Source: Xiphophorus maculatus | Lineage: Eukaryota; Chordata; Actinopteri; Cyprinodontiformes; Poeciliidae | Length of the DNA: 64,000 bases | Direction of reading: 5' to 3' | Assembly: GCF_002775205.1 (NCBI RefSeq) | Contig: NC_036451.1 | Coordinates: forward strand, 23,920,351-23,984,350 | Part shown: positions 13,344 to 26,100 of the stretch, one piece after another | Position numbering within the stretch: position 1 is the stretch's first letter | Layout: every line of letters starts with the position of its first letter | Made by a program: the position numbers and the translations under genes | Notes under the pieces: generated by a model | Seen by the model: only the letters and a program-made list of their open reading frames with translations | Databases searched by the model: none | Told to the model about the DNA's origin: nothing

Positions 13344-15917
13344 CTTCATTAGATGATTAAATGTATGAATGATAGCTTCGCATCCAGCTCACAGGAAACG
13401 CTGCCACAGTATCATTCCTGACCGCATCCTGTTGGCATTAATGTGAAGAGCAGCACAAATAATTTGTCCAGCTCGTGTCACGCGAGCGATGTGCGCGGTG
13501 TCATCTTATTGAGATAAATTATTGACCGTGGCGAAAAAAGCGGCAACACAAGGAGAAGTGGAAAATGGACGCGAAGGCCTCAGAGGTTTTAATGGGGAAC
13601 ATTAGTGAGCCTTCAACTTCTCACAGTTAAATATGTTGTGCCAAAAAGTGTGGCACAGGTGGAAAAATCAACTGTTGGTTATGAACCTTATGCTAGCGAG
13701 TCATTGCTGAAACCAACCACAAGAGGTCGTGTTTGCAGTTTGAAAACAAGGCCTGAGAGGGAGACAGCACACATAAGTGATCAAAACTCAACAGTAATTA
13801 TTGCTTTGACAACTCAAATCAAAGCATGGTTACAATGGCCCAGTCAAAGTATAGGCAGAAAATAAAAAATGATAATCTGGTAATCTGGGATTGAGTCTGG
13901 TGTTTACAGACACTTTCCATTCGATCAGACTGAGTTTGAGCTTCTTTTTTTTTATTTGAAAAGAAGGTACAAAGTATTAGCTCAGAAAAAAAAACACAGC
14001 TGTCAGCAGGGCTGGAAAATAAATCAATAACAATATATATTGCGATAGACACATGATCAGTATCTGCAGATTATAATGTCTGATTGAATGTTCAATAATT
14101 CCGCTGAATTCCGAGCTAGAACCGCACAGCATTCTGGGGGATGTAGGCAGAGTAAAGACTTTAGCCGCTCAAACGCTCAAGGAAAGCTAAGCAAAGCTGA
14201 GTGGCATCAACTAACTCAGTTTGTCTTTGGTCACCTAGCAACAACCTGTTGAGAAGCTCGCGCAGTAGCAATTTCATATTTCGCCACCATGCCTCATAAC
14301 TGCTTAAAAATAATTTTAAAAAATAATGGAGTGAAAACTGGATGACACATGAAAGATCACACCACCAGTGTGGCAGAATTTTATAAATTTAAATTAAAAA
14401 AACTAATCAATAATTATCGATTTTGACAGATATGAAACGCTTGTATTGCGATGCGTTTGAGTCATTTTGTCCGTCCCTACGTCAGCACTTGGAAAACCGA
14501 GCGTCTGTTTCCCCACACTCTAGGCTCCATTTTGTGGAACCCTAATTAAAATACAAGGAAGTTTATCGTTTTTATGTTAAATGAGTGTGAAAAATCTACT
14601 TTTCTAAACGTGAGCTGCTTTTCGAGAGCTCTGTTTTAGTCTATAATGCCCGAAATGGAACTGTGTCCATCTGAGGGCCGCAGAACAGAACTCGGTTCAC
14701 CGGGATACGCTTTTAGCAGCATGTCCTCTCTCCGATAAATAACTGTCGTACTTCTGAGTTAGTTGAAAGGATTCTTCTGGGCCAACACGTTGCCAAATGT
14801 TACCCCCCAAAAAAACTCCAGCAAACCGAGCCTCGAAACACAAAAAGGCAGAGTCGTTGTTGTCATTACTACATTCCCTCGGTGGCCATTTAAAGCTGTT
14901 TTTGTTCTCGTTTTGTTTTTCCGGTTCGGCCTCTTAGGACAGCGGAAGATAAAAGCGTCAGAAACACGCCGACCTCCTCGCCTCCATCTCTGGTCATTTC
15001 TGGGTCAGCCTGATTGGAACCTCGGTGGTTGCTCCGCCACCCGCAGGGATTCAGCCAGTTTGGACGAGCTCCACCAGCCGCGGTTTTATGGTTTTACTGC
15101 GCGGCCCACCCACGCACGGCGTGTGTGTAGTACTACAGGGCTGGCCGTCCCCGGCTGGAACACGCGGGCGAAAACCGTTTGACCCTCTGTGGACTGTGCC
15201 AGCATGGCAACGCGGCAAAAACAGCTCAGCCTCCCCGGCAGGCAATCATTGACTTACATTCGATAACTGCACGAAAATAAAACGGAGAATGTCCAGAACT
15301 CATTTGGAACTGTGTGGGGGGAATGAACGCATGATTATGTGGGTGGAGAGGCGGTGAAAGCAGCATTCCAAAGGTCAAAGGTAAGCCTGGACTGATCCTC
15401 TTCCATCATCTGTGGGTCTTCCCGAAGTCACATGGAGGAAAAAGTGCTGCCTCCATTCTGATGGGTTAGTCAATAAATAACCGAGGTAATTGTAAAAATG
15501 TCGTTTTAGGTGGCTCTTTATGTTTAATTGGTTCGCAACACACGGGGCTGTCAGTCGTCCTCCCGCCACGTTACTGCGAAGGCTACGAAAAGGTCAAGGC
15601 TGGGTGGGGGAGGGAGGGAAAATGAAAGCTTTGAAGAGAATCAAAACGCCCATTACGAGACGGCTCTACTGTCACTGCACAGAAGCTGCTGCTCTGGGAA
15701 TCGGTACATACGGGCAATTATCAGAGAGATAAATAAAAGATATTGAATCAATGTTCAGCTAGAGATTGAGGGCTCCACCTTGCGTGTATCTCCGTTATCC
15801 GTGCAGCTAATAAAGTCACTTAGAATTGTGCCCCATAAAAATCCAGCAATGGTAATAAAGTTGTGAACTACAACAGGACGCATTTGTCAAGCATTGATTT
15901 TTATAAACAATTGTACA

Positions 15918-16215
15918 TTTCTTGAACATTTTCACTTTTTGTTACATTACAGTCGCAAGACGTCATGTATTTTGTTGGGATTTAATGTGAAAGACCAACA
16001 CAAAGCAGCACATAGTTGGTCTATCACACAAAGTGCTCTTATATATATATATATACAGTATATATATAATCTAATACTTGTATCTGTAGAAGTCACATGG
16101 AGAGACCGCGTGCTACGCCAACGCATAATAAAGACAAAGAAAACTTGACTTTCAAAGTTCTTCATAATTATTAATCTGAAAAGTGTGGCATGTATTTATT
16201 TCTCCCCTCCTGAAT
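15918..16215. mobile_element. Fragment of CAAAAGTATTCA-family repeat
   Basis: It contains CACTTTTTGTTACATTACAG, TTAATGTGAAAGACCAACAC and CTGAAAAGTGTGGCATG, modules repeated in other copies in the window. A TA-rich tract near 16040-16070 splits it. Confidence 0.55.
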
Positions 16216-17947
16216 ACGCCCAAGAAAATCCAACGCACCCAATTTTCTGTAGAATTTAATACAGACATGGTCGACATGGACATAAAGTCTCATCACGATA
16301 TTTTGTGGTAATATTGCGATCACGATAAAAGTGACGATAAGAAGTGTTAATTCCATCTCTTTTTGGTGACCGTTACGACCGTGACTGTGTTTCACAGTAA
16401 TTGTAGTCCCTCAAAACACAAATACAGCTCCTGGGAAAACATTCCCATTTGTATTGCGCTTAATCACATTTCCACACTTGTTGATACTTCAATTGAAGAG
16501 TCTGCAAATAGCGAAAATGTCAATCCGCACATTACAGCCAGTTCTGCAGAGGGGATTTTTTTTCAACATTTCATTGTGATTTATCGTGACAACAATAAAT
16601 CACAATTCTTATCATGACAAGTACCGTATCACTATCAATGACCGTCGATAAAATAAACGCCCAACTCTAATTTCATATCAGTTTTCCGACGTTAGAGAAC
16701 ATTAGCAAACACACAGAGTCATGAACGGCAAGAAGCACAGCAGACAGAAAAAGACGTGGAAGAGTTTAATGCCGTTTGGTTGGACAACAATATACCAAGC
16801 TTCAAACATCTCACAGAAAACTGTCCAATCCATCATATGAACATAAAGATGCTCACATGTCTGGGTTGTGGTCCCAATGTCGATCGCGAAGCACCAACCT
16901 GATGACTTAGATATTATGTCAAGATTATTACCAGATGGTTTACATTTGACGCTTTCTGAAAAACACATTGGAGTTTAATGCTCATACTATTTTATGTGCC
17001 TTAATGCATTGTCACGTATGCATTGGGTAATTATTAACACTGAAACTGTTATTATTATTATTATTAACACAGAAGGCGATCACCTTTAGATATGCGTGTG
17101 AAACGTCTTTTAATTAAACAAGTGAAGTGTTCATAGTTGGCATCTGAAAACAGAAATATTCTATGGAATAATATTAGGCGAGCACGGCTATATTTAATTC
17201 TCACACTGCCTTTTCGAATGCTCGGTATCAACTTAAACGTTTGTTTTTGGTATGTGTTTCACGCAGGAAGATCATTACTGGTGCACCTATTGAACAATTC
17301 AGGGATTTTGAGCTTCATCAAACACTGCTGGAATTAACCTCAATAATATTCATTAAGATATGAACTGCTTCTAACCTACTTCGCAGGACTTCACTTGTAA
17401 TATCCACGGAAATCTGGGTTTTAAAACTTAAATTGATTTATTTGGTTTTTTTTTTATTTTTTTAATCCCTAACATTGTCTATTGCAGTAAACATTTCTCC
17501 TCTTTACCCAGTCACAAGACCCAAGCAACATTTTTAATCTCATGTTTTGGTTCCACAGTGTCTTGAACCTGTTTGTTTATGACACTTGACCCGAATGAAC
17601 GAGGCTCATCTGCTTCTGTTAAAATGCTGTGGTGGTGTTTTTTTAGACATCAGTTAAAACGAGGCGGGATTACACTTTCCTCTCTTGCTCATGGCTAGAG
17701 GACCTGATTTTTTGTTTCAGTCTTGAAGTTTTTCCATGTTTAGGATAAGTTTGGCCCTTTGTGTGGAGATTGTTGCTAAACGCTAAGCGTCATCCGGTTG
17801 GATTTCATCAATTAGTAATATCTTTCATAGAGACAGGTTTCCTCTGATAATGTTTCGGATATGGTCCGGCACATGTACGCTGGGAAGGATTCACACCATT
17901 TGAACTATTTCATAGTTTGTCATTTTGTATGCAACAGACTAACATGC

Positions 17948-18195
17948 AGTAGTTTGCAAAAGTATTCATACCCTTGAACTTTTCCTCGCTTTTTAGTGTT
18001 TTATTTGTTTAAAAAAAAAAAAAAGAAGTGTTGAATTATGTATAATTTTCTTTCTACTTTATTATTGTGTACCACTTTGTGTTGGTCGTCCACATAAAAC
18101 TCCAATGAAATATTTTTCTGTCTGTGACAAAATATGTAAATGGGTGCTAAGTTGTGAAAAAAAACAATACATAGTATTGTACAATTTTCCACAAC
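17948..18195. mobile_element. Fragment of CAAAAGTATTCA-family repeat
   Basis: It starts TTTGCAAAAGTATTCATACC, the least decayed terminus of this family in the window, and continues through CACTTTGTGTTGGTCGTCCA. It is non-coding. Confidence 0.65.
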
Positions 18196-19629
18196 AATCT
18201 TAAGGTTTTGCACGATTCCTGCTCCCGAAAGGCATACCTTCCTAGCTTTTTCTTCCATTTTTTTTTTTCTTTTTCGAAACCGCTAAAGATGAGTCCGACT
18301 TTCATAAAATTGTCGCTCTGTCTGCATGTTCAATGTGGTTCTCCTACCAGAAACCTCTGCCCCCGTCTCCAGTCTTCCGCAGCGTCTCTAACAGGATTGC
18401 ATTTAGCTCGGCCCGTCATCCGCTCTACTCTGAGCGGCTCCGCCGCACGCTCCGGGGCCATCAGAGTAAGAGGAAGCAAAATACAAATATTAGAATTATA
18501 CACTCATTTTTTTGCTGCCAATGTCACATGAAATCGAAATAATCCCCAGTGAAGTTTGAGGCTGTGGACATGGGGAGGGGGGGGGGAAGAAAAAAAAAAG
18601 TGAGATAAAGTTCAAGGAGTTTGGACAATGTTGTTACCTACAGGAGCTAAACGCAGCCTTACAAAACAAACAGGGAGACATATTTTTAGTCCATGCGTCA
18701 TGTCTCTACTTCATCTGCTACTCAGGACACACCTCATGACTTTTTTTTATTTTTTTTTCCTTGTAGATATCTTGTAATCATCCTCATGTGTCCCTGTAGA
18801 GTTCGTCTTCTTTGGTCTATTAACATTATGGGAGGGTAAAAGGGGAGATTTTGTGATTATGTAATAGGTTTTATGAGATCATACAACCTAATTTGAATTT
18901 TTTTTTTTTTTTTTTAACGTCTAACCCATACCATAATATTTCTTCTAGACTCTGCCTCTAGTTGCAGAATGCACTCATCTGATTGGTAGTTTAGGTCAGC
19001 ACTGGGTAATCATTGATTTCTGGTCGTGAGCTATTGTTTTGAAGCTATAAGATGGGGGGGGGGGGAAGCAAAACAAAACCAATCACATACTGTGTTTAAG
19101 CCCCAAATACAGCAAGATTAGTTTATTTTGATGATCCATTCAGGCACGTCTGGAGTCTTTTGACTCGTGTTTGTTGCTCTCACAGTGTGGAGAAATTATT
19201 TTTATTGAAAACTGATACACATATGTAAAGCCTGGCGTTTTTGCAAAACAAGCGAGTTGTGTGGAAGAGCCAAACCAGAATCGGTAGCAACATTACTGCA
19301 TCATAATAATCACAGCATTCATTTGAAAATAATTTTTTGTCTATTTAATACATAAATGTATATATACATTTTTATTAATCTTATGTCAGATGTGCAGAGT
19401 TTTGTTTTTTTTCCCCCCTTCAACTCTGTGAAGTCGTTTTATTGACGCCACACTAAATTTATCATGATTATTTTACAGCATTTTGGGAGTAGCTGAAACA
19501 CGACCTGGGTTTAATCATTCACTTATATACACAGCTTTTATTTCAGATGTAAAACGGGTTGTTGTTGCAGTCCTATCGACGCAGTATCTCACTATGAGCA
19601 TAAGACAAATTCAGGGAGCTATAAACATA

Positions 19630-19653
19630 TGTGTGTGTGTGTGTGTGTGTGTG
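19630..19653 (+). repeat. (TG)n microsatellite
   Basis: About 12 TG units in otherwise unremarkable sequence. Confidence 0.9.
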
Positions 19654-20609
19654 TTGTTAGCTAGTGTGTGTTCTGAAACAGTGCAGTGAAAATAGTATTT
19701 TTAAACTTCCTGATTTCTTCTGTTTGTGATGTTTTGTCACACTTAATGTTTGAAATTACACAAAAAAAATCAGATTATTCGTCTGTATCTCATTCAGATT
19801 TAATTCCAGACTTTGACTATGCCCCTCAAATCTTTCCCTTATTTTTTTTTCCTTTAGTCATTCAGCTGTTGTCCTACTTTAAAACCCAAGTTTAATTAGA
19901 CTTTAGGTCACAAACTGATGGACATTCTTCTTTCTGTGTTGTTCTATTCATTTTTCTAAAATATTCACTGAACGGTTATACAACACAAACAAAAGGTGAA
20001 TATCTTCTATTTAAAGACACACGTTCAGATAGTGGGGGCAGGGAGGTTTATGGCTTTTGACCTTTGAAAGATATGCGGTGTGACATTAGGCTTAGTTTGG
20101 CCACGAATAAATGCCGAATGCAGTTATTAACAAAGTTAGTTACTAGATCAAATTTATCAAGGGCACCAGCTGATTATGAGGAAAGAACAGCCAAATAGTT
20201 TCAGCCTCGGAATGAATACCTGCCTGCTCAGGCTGCGGCGTTAAAATACAACAGATGAAGGACTTGAGTTTATCTCCGACGTTCGCCGGATCAGAGACAG
20301 CGTCTCTGCTTAAGGAATCCATCATTTAAAGATTCCTTCAAGATTTCAAATAAGCCGAAACAATTCTGGCTCGTTTCTCAGCCAGAATTCAGTCACCGAG
20401 ACGGTAGACGGAATATTTACTTTGGATCCAGATTTATACATCTCCCTTCGGCAAGCAAAAAAGAAAAAAAGTTTCCTGTGGTGCCGGATAAAGGGACGGC
20501 TTCCTTCAGGGCAGAGTTTTTTTTTTATCAAAAAACATGATGTTTGTGCAAAGTTCTCCTCTTGCCTTTAGAACCGAAAGGTTATTGCAGTGCATTCTGG
20601 GATTAATAT

Positions 20610-21060
20610 TCAAGTCAGGTTTATTTGTACAGTGCAGCACATTTCAGCAACAAGACAGTTGAAAGTGCTTCACGCCGTAAAAGTCAATTCTGAAACAAGC
20701 GATTAACATTACAATTTTGTCAAAATCATCAAGCAAATACACAACAGATACATTTGTCCAATGTTCCAGTTATTATTAATCAACTGTAAACTGCTGGGTT
20801 GTTAGGCTTGATTTAAAGGAGCTCAGTGTTTCAGCGGGTTTGCAGTTTTCTGGACGTTTGTTCCAGATTTGCGGCGCATAGAAGCTGAATGCTCCGCCTC
20901 CAATGTTTGGTTCTGGTTCTGATGCAGGACCAGGAGACCTGAGAGGTCTGGAAGGTTGATACAGCAGCAGAACTTTAATGTGTTGTGGTGCTAAACTGTT
21001 CAGTGATTTATAAACTAACAGCAGCATTTTAAAGTTTATTCTCTGAGCTTATAAAAATAA
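20610..21060 (-). mobile_element. L2-like LINE 3' fragment
   Basis: The minus strand encodes LLVYKSLNSLAPQHIK, YQPSRPLRSPGPA and AFSFYAPQIWNKRPENCK, the C-terminal end of an L2/CR1-type reverse transcriptase, followed by the family 3' tail near 20610-20665. Compared with the 29.7 kb copy it is more truncated and lacks a few residues. Confidence 0.85.
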
Positions 21061-21890
21061 GGTTTTCTTACACTGACCTACTTATTTGCGGTATTCCTCA
21101 TCTGTTCTTTTATTTTCTCCAAATCGGCCAATGATATGTTGCTTTTGAGATCATTAAGCCAGCTTCGTGGTTTTTTTTTAGTTCTTTTTTTTTTTTTTCC
21201 ACTGCTGTGTTTATTCTCAGCTATCCAAGACGTGTGGTTAATTATACATTTTATTTAACAAGGAGGTGGATTATATTTTCACATAAGAGCCACACTGGTC
21301 TGGACAGCTTTTTATGCTCAAATTAAAAATGATTGTATTTAATCGGTTTTTCTTTGCCTTCTTCTTCGAAGTGTGAGCACAATAAAAAACTGCGGAAATC
21401 TTTAAGGCAGCATCTTGACCGCATGCTTGTTTAGAAATAATAAATGTATAATGAAAAGCAATTGTTTCATAAGCCAAGTCACTGCAGGGAACTCAGCATG
21501 TGACCTCTCTCTCAACTTTAAAGGTTTAAAATAGTTCCTTTTCCAGAAACCAGAGGGCAGCTTCCTTTATGACGCCACCTGAGGCTCCAAATGTTTCCAA
21601 GCCACACTAAACATTTATAACTGCTCCGTGTTGGTATTTTTAGCCTTATTAAGAGCCAGTAAGGTCCTCCATGAAGGTCATTTTAAGTGAAGAAGATTCA
21701 AAGGAAGTTCCTCTGTCAGCAGTGTCAGCGACGTGAGTAACTATTATTAATCAGATTATTGGCTCTGTTATCAGCCAGGCGGCGCACCGTGTAAATGCTG
21801 CTGCTGTTGTTGCTGCTGCTGCTGCGGCGCAAAGTTTTTTTTTTTTTTTTCCCCTACTCGTACTCTGGCCCAAGGTGCGCGACCTTTGAA
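21061..21890. other. Region upstream of slc34a2
   Basis: No gene seen. There is a short GCT/CTG-rich trinucleotide stretch at about 21795-21830 and a poly-T tract; the GC-rich promoter follows. Confidence 0.5.
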
Positions 21891-21970
21891 CCGAGCGCGG
21901 CGGGCGGGCGGGCGCGCGCGCGCCGCAGCTGGCTCTATAAAGGCGGCGCGGCGCGTGGGAGCAAAGCGTC
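21891..21970 (+). promoter_or_regulatory. GC-rich TATA promoter of slc34a2
   Basis: A strongly CG-rich block with CGGGCGGG and CGCG runs stands out against the AT-rich surroundings and is followed by TATAAA at 21936-21941. Start of transcription is expected near 21966. The location, 1.2 kb before the first coding exon and just before a clean splice donor, makes it the likely slc34a2 promoter. Confidence 0.7.
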
Positions 21971-22022
21971 AGGTAACCCAGGTGAACACGGCGGCTCCGG
22001 ACACACAGGCGCTCATCTGCAG
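21966..22022 (+). other. slc34a2: Likely 5' non-coding exon of slc34a2
   Basis: Sequence between the predicted start site and the donor CTGCAG/GTGAGT at 22022. The next acceptor (CAACAG) ends at 23173, two bases before the ATG at 23176, so this exon would be entirely untranslated. The 5' end is inferred from the TATA box only. Confidence 0.55.
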
Positions 22023-23175
22023 GTGAGTAGGTTCCCCCGTTTGACACCGAGACGAAACGGGCTTAAGGCGTTTAGAAAAGGAAACTTCCTTATTTACGAT
22101 TCTGAGCTGAAGAGGTGCACCTGCGTTTTGGAAATAAACGCGAGTTTTTGTGATTGTTTTTGGGTTGTTGTTGTTTTTAATCTCTGTCTGTTTCAACATA
22201 AAGAGCCTTTTGTATCTCATACTCCTGAAGTTGTCAGGCTTTTTACTCTTGAATCGATCATAACTGAATCATTCTTCTTTAAATCAAAGTTCAGGTTACT
22301 GATTTAAAATGGGTCTCGTTATTATTATTATTATTATTTTTATTTTTATTTTGTAAATTAATTGTAGTTAAACGTCATAATTAACCATTAAGGAAACTCT
22401 CACACTTTGTGACAACCAACCCCAAAGCAATGTCGGTCATCCCTATTTGTAAGATGTTTCAGTAGAAATTGTGATTTCTTTCCATTGTAAATCAGTCTGA
22501 CTGGTGACAGATTTTTTTTTTTTTTTTATGTGAACAGATTGTCCTTCTTTCCTCCAGAAAAAATATTTTTAAAGAGTTGAATTTATTTAGAAAATTGACC
22601 GAGATAAGCACCAGCACGTTTTGATGGCATTTAGACACCATTATAGAAATTAGTACAAATATCTTTTCACTTTAAAAAAAACCAAAAAAACAATGTTTGT
22701 GGTGGTAGGGCTTTATATGTAAATCTTCCCGATTCATAATAAAAACGAGTCAAAATCTGAATCAGAAAGTCAACTCTCAAAGATCAACCAAACTATTGGA
22801 AAAGCAGTATTGGAACATTTTGCTCCCAAAAAACCCCCCATCTATTTATAACTTTAAATTTAGATTTTTCCAGAAAAAAACATGAGTGCCTTTAATAGTG
22901 GACACCTGGCTAACAGCATGAAAGACAACTTGTGAAAATGACTAAATCACCTCGTCTGGATTTTTTTTTAATGTTATGTTATGTTATGTTGTTATGTTTC
23001 ACAAAACAACCACTGCCAGCTCAGCAGGTTTTCGTATCGCTCTGTAGCGTGGCATTAACAGTCAATGTGACGACCAAAACCCCGGTCGAGCCCTAAAAGT
23101 CACATCAGGTCTGCTTTGTGTTTCTTCATTCCTTCGACTTCATTCTTTTAACTTCTCGTCATTTTTCCAACAGTC

Positions 23176-26100
23176 ATGGCTCCGAGACCACAGGAGGGGA
23201 ACGACTCATCCTCCACCATGAGTAGGCTCTTTTTCTCTTTTCTTTTTTTTTGGATACTTCTAAGCTGTCATTTACACCTGTGTTTTCCAATCCCTCTGTT
23301 TGTCTTTCATTAGGTGACAGGTCTAAGGGTAAAGATAAGCAAATGCCACCACCTTACTCCACCTTGGACCTGGAGAATGAGGAGCCTCCTGAGGACGATC
23401 CCTGGGATCTCCCAGAACTCAAAGACACCGGGATCAAGTGGTCAGGTGAGGCAGCTGGCCGTCCTCATCCCATTCCTTTTTCTAAAAGCTGACTCTGACT
23501 CAGTGTTTTGTTTTGGGGTTTTTTTCTTTCCTGCCGCACAGAGCTGGACACACGAGGGAAGATAATGAGAGTGCTGACTGCCATTGTGAAGCTGATTCTG
23601 CTGCTCGGATTACTCTACCTGTTTATTTGCTCGCTGGATGTTCTCAGCTCTGCTTTCCAGCTAGTCGGAGGTGAAAACCAAATTAGTGCCGCGGGTCACT
23701 GTGACTCATTGCACATTTGTGTTCTGTATTAGACAATAGGGTGCTTTCGTGGCGTGTAGCCCATGAAGTACTTCACCGTTGAACCTTGAGGTTTGTGTAT
23801 GTACAGGCAAAGTGGCTGGTGACATCTTCCAGGACAGCGCTGTGTTGTCCAACCCCGTGGCTGGGCTGGTGATCGGGGTGTTAGTCACAGTGCTGGTGCA
23901 AAGCTCCAGCACCTCCTCGTCTATTGTGGTCAGCATGGTGTCTTCTGGATGTAAGCAAGACTCTTTACGGACAAGGACCGTCACTATGAGGGTCTCACTG
24001 AATGATCATTTTGTGCTAAAATACCTTTTCTCTTAATAGAGTAATGTTGACGTCAGTCAGTAAGGCTGACAGGTAGACGATGCAGTCGGCCGTGTAACAC
24101 TTTAGGTCATAACCTTGGTTTTGGACCACCATAAATATTTCTAAGCACACACATGTTTAAAAACGTTCTCATTTGTGTGACGCAACAAGTAGTAGAAGAC
24201 CAACGAGCGCTGTGTTGCTGCATATTTCACACAGCCTGAGAAAAAATTCCATTATTGATTTCGCTTCCTCGGACATCTCATGAAAAGGACTGGAAAGTGG
24301 GAAACTTAAATAGCTCTGAAACCGTAACTGTGTAAACTTTGTAAATGGCATAATAACGGCCGAACTGGCTGATTTTAAATTTGAAAAGCCAAGTGAGGAA
24401 AAGAACAATTATAAAGTAGAGTTATAAGTTGTTACTTGATTGTTTTGTTTAAATGAAACCTTGTGATAGCATGCTAGCTCTGAAAACACTTGTAGGTCAC
24501 ATGACTACAATCCGGCTTCTGAATCTCAGAACATTGAACTTATTTATCAAACCACAGCTAAGCCAAAAAGTATTCCTCCGATTTATATTTCCTTATTGAA
24601 TGTGATATTATTATTATTTTTGGAGCAGCCCAGCTCCAAAATAATCTGTTAGAAAATCTGTGGAGCGTTACCGATTAGGATAAGAATGGCTTTCCGACCT
24701 GAAAGACCTGAAGCTCAACATCAACATGGAAGCATGCTAAAGGTTTATGCCAAAGATACAACAGTCAGTCAATAATGTAATAACTTACATGATCGTTAAA
24801 AAGTTATTGTCAGTGGTTCAAAACTGGACAAATCAGTGCATGATTGATTGCGACGTACCTTGAGACCAAAAACTCAAGATACGTTTTTCTAATTCTTAAC
24901 TTAGGCCAACAGTAAATGCAAGCATGACAGCAGGATTATTGAGACCCATCAATTAATGCTTCTGCTTTTGTTCAGTGCTGGACGTCAAATCTGCAGTACC
25001 GATCATCATGGGGGCCAACATCGGCACGTCGGTCACCAACACCATCGTGGCTGTGATGCAAGCCGGAGACCGAAACGAGTTCCGCAGGTAAACAGGAACC
25101 AGGAAGTAATAAAATGCAAAGGGTGACCTCCAGCAAAGTGTTCACCGCATTGCTTTCTTTACTTTTAGGGCGTTCGCTGGCGCCACCGTCCACGACTTCT
25201 TCAATTGGCTGTCTGTGATAGTCCTTCTGCCTTTGGAAGCAGCGACGGGCGTCCTCTTCAGACTCACCGACCTCCTGATCAAGTCCTTCAACATCGAGTC
25301 TGGAGAGGACGCGCCCGAGTTGCTGAAGGTCATCACGGACCCCCTCACCAGCTCCATCATCCAGGTGACAAAATGAGTCGAGATGGGAGGGTTTGGATGT
25401 ACTGTTCAAGATTCGGGCAAATGAAACACTTCCTTGTCCTCTCAGCTGGACAAATCGGTGATCACTGACATCGCAACTGGCACTGGCGATGCTAGGAACA
25501 AGAGTCTGGTCAAAAGATGGTGCAAGATAGAGAAAAACACGGTAAGAAATCAACAATTGCTGCAGCACATGAAGAAAAATCAGTCGCAAAAATTAGAGTC
25601 TTGGAAGGATAATAGAGTCTGTTATCCTTCCTCTAAATCACTGATATTGTCCTTCCCGATCTGTGACCACAGTGATTCCATTGTGTGAGGTCATGTTCTT
25701 TAAAAAGAATTAATGTTGCTTGCTATAACAGGAAGATGATTGTCTGCTGCTGGATTGCTTACTGTGTTCCCTCCCTTTTTTTGGGACATGCCTCAGACTT
25801 TCTGGAATGCCACCTTGGACAGCTGCCCTGCAGGTTACGTCTGTTGGATGGAGGGAAACCAGACCTGGACTCAGATGAACCAAACATGGACCAACTACCT
25901 TGAGAGATGTAATGCCTCCCTGAATGTTTTGTCTTTCTTCCCTTCTTTTTTGGGGGGTGGTTGAAGGACTACTACAAAGCAATCAGGACAACCTGATCCA
26001 CTAAAGCTCAGTGAAACGTAAGCGGGCCATTTGGCCAAAACAAGGCTCCTCTGATGTCTGGACAATGCCAACCTTTGAGATGCTGCAGTGTCTCGGTTTA

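Larger units (their letters stand above)
13350..20600. other. Gene-poor intergenic interval with repeat debris
   Basis: No exon was recognised. It holds a degenerate repeat at about 14005-14480 and another at about 16260-16670, both with ATATCG/ATCGTGA-type ends typical of fish non-autonomous transposons. Two fragments of the CAAAAGTATTCA family lie at 15918-16215 and 17948-18195, and short poly-T, poly-G and TG tracts are scattered through it. A GC-richer block at 14880-15250 has overlapping short frames but no recognisable protein. Confidence 0.55.

Noticed and set aside
14763-15252. Overlapping ORFs in a GC-richer block
   Set aside because: Frames on both strands overlap, none resembles a known protein, and no splice structure links them to other exons.
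21795-22307. 170-codon ORF over the slc34a2 promoter
   Set aside because: Starts in a CTG/poly-T tract, crosses the TATA box and the splice donor at 22022, and has no family similarity.
24972-25589. 205-codon minus-strand ORF
   Set aside because: It lies antisense to slc34a2 exons 6-8, which have clear protein homology; it is a shadow frame.
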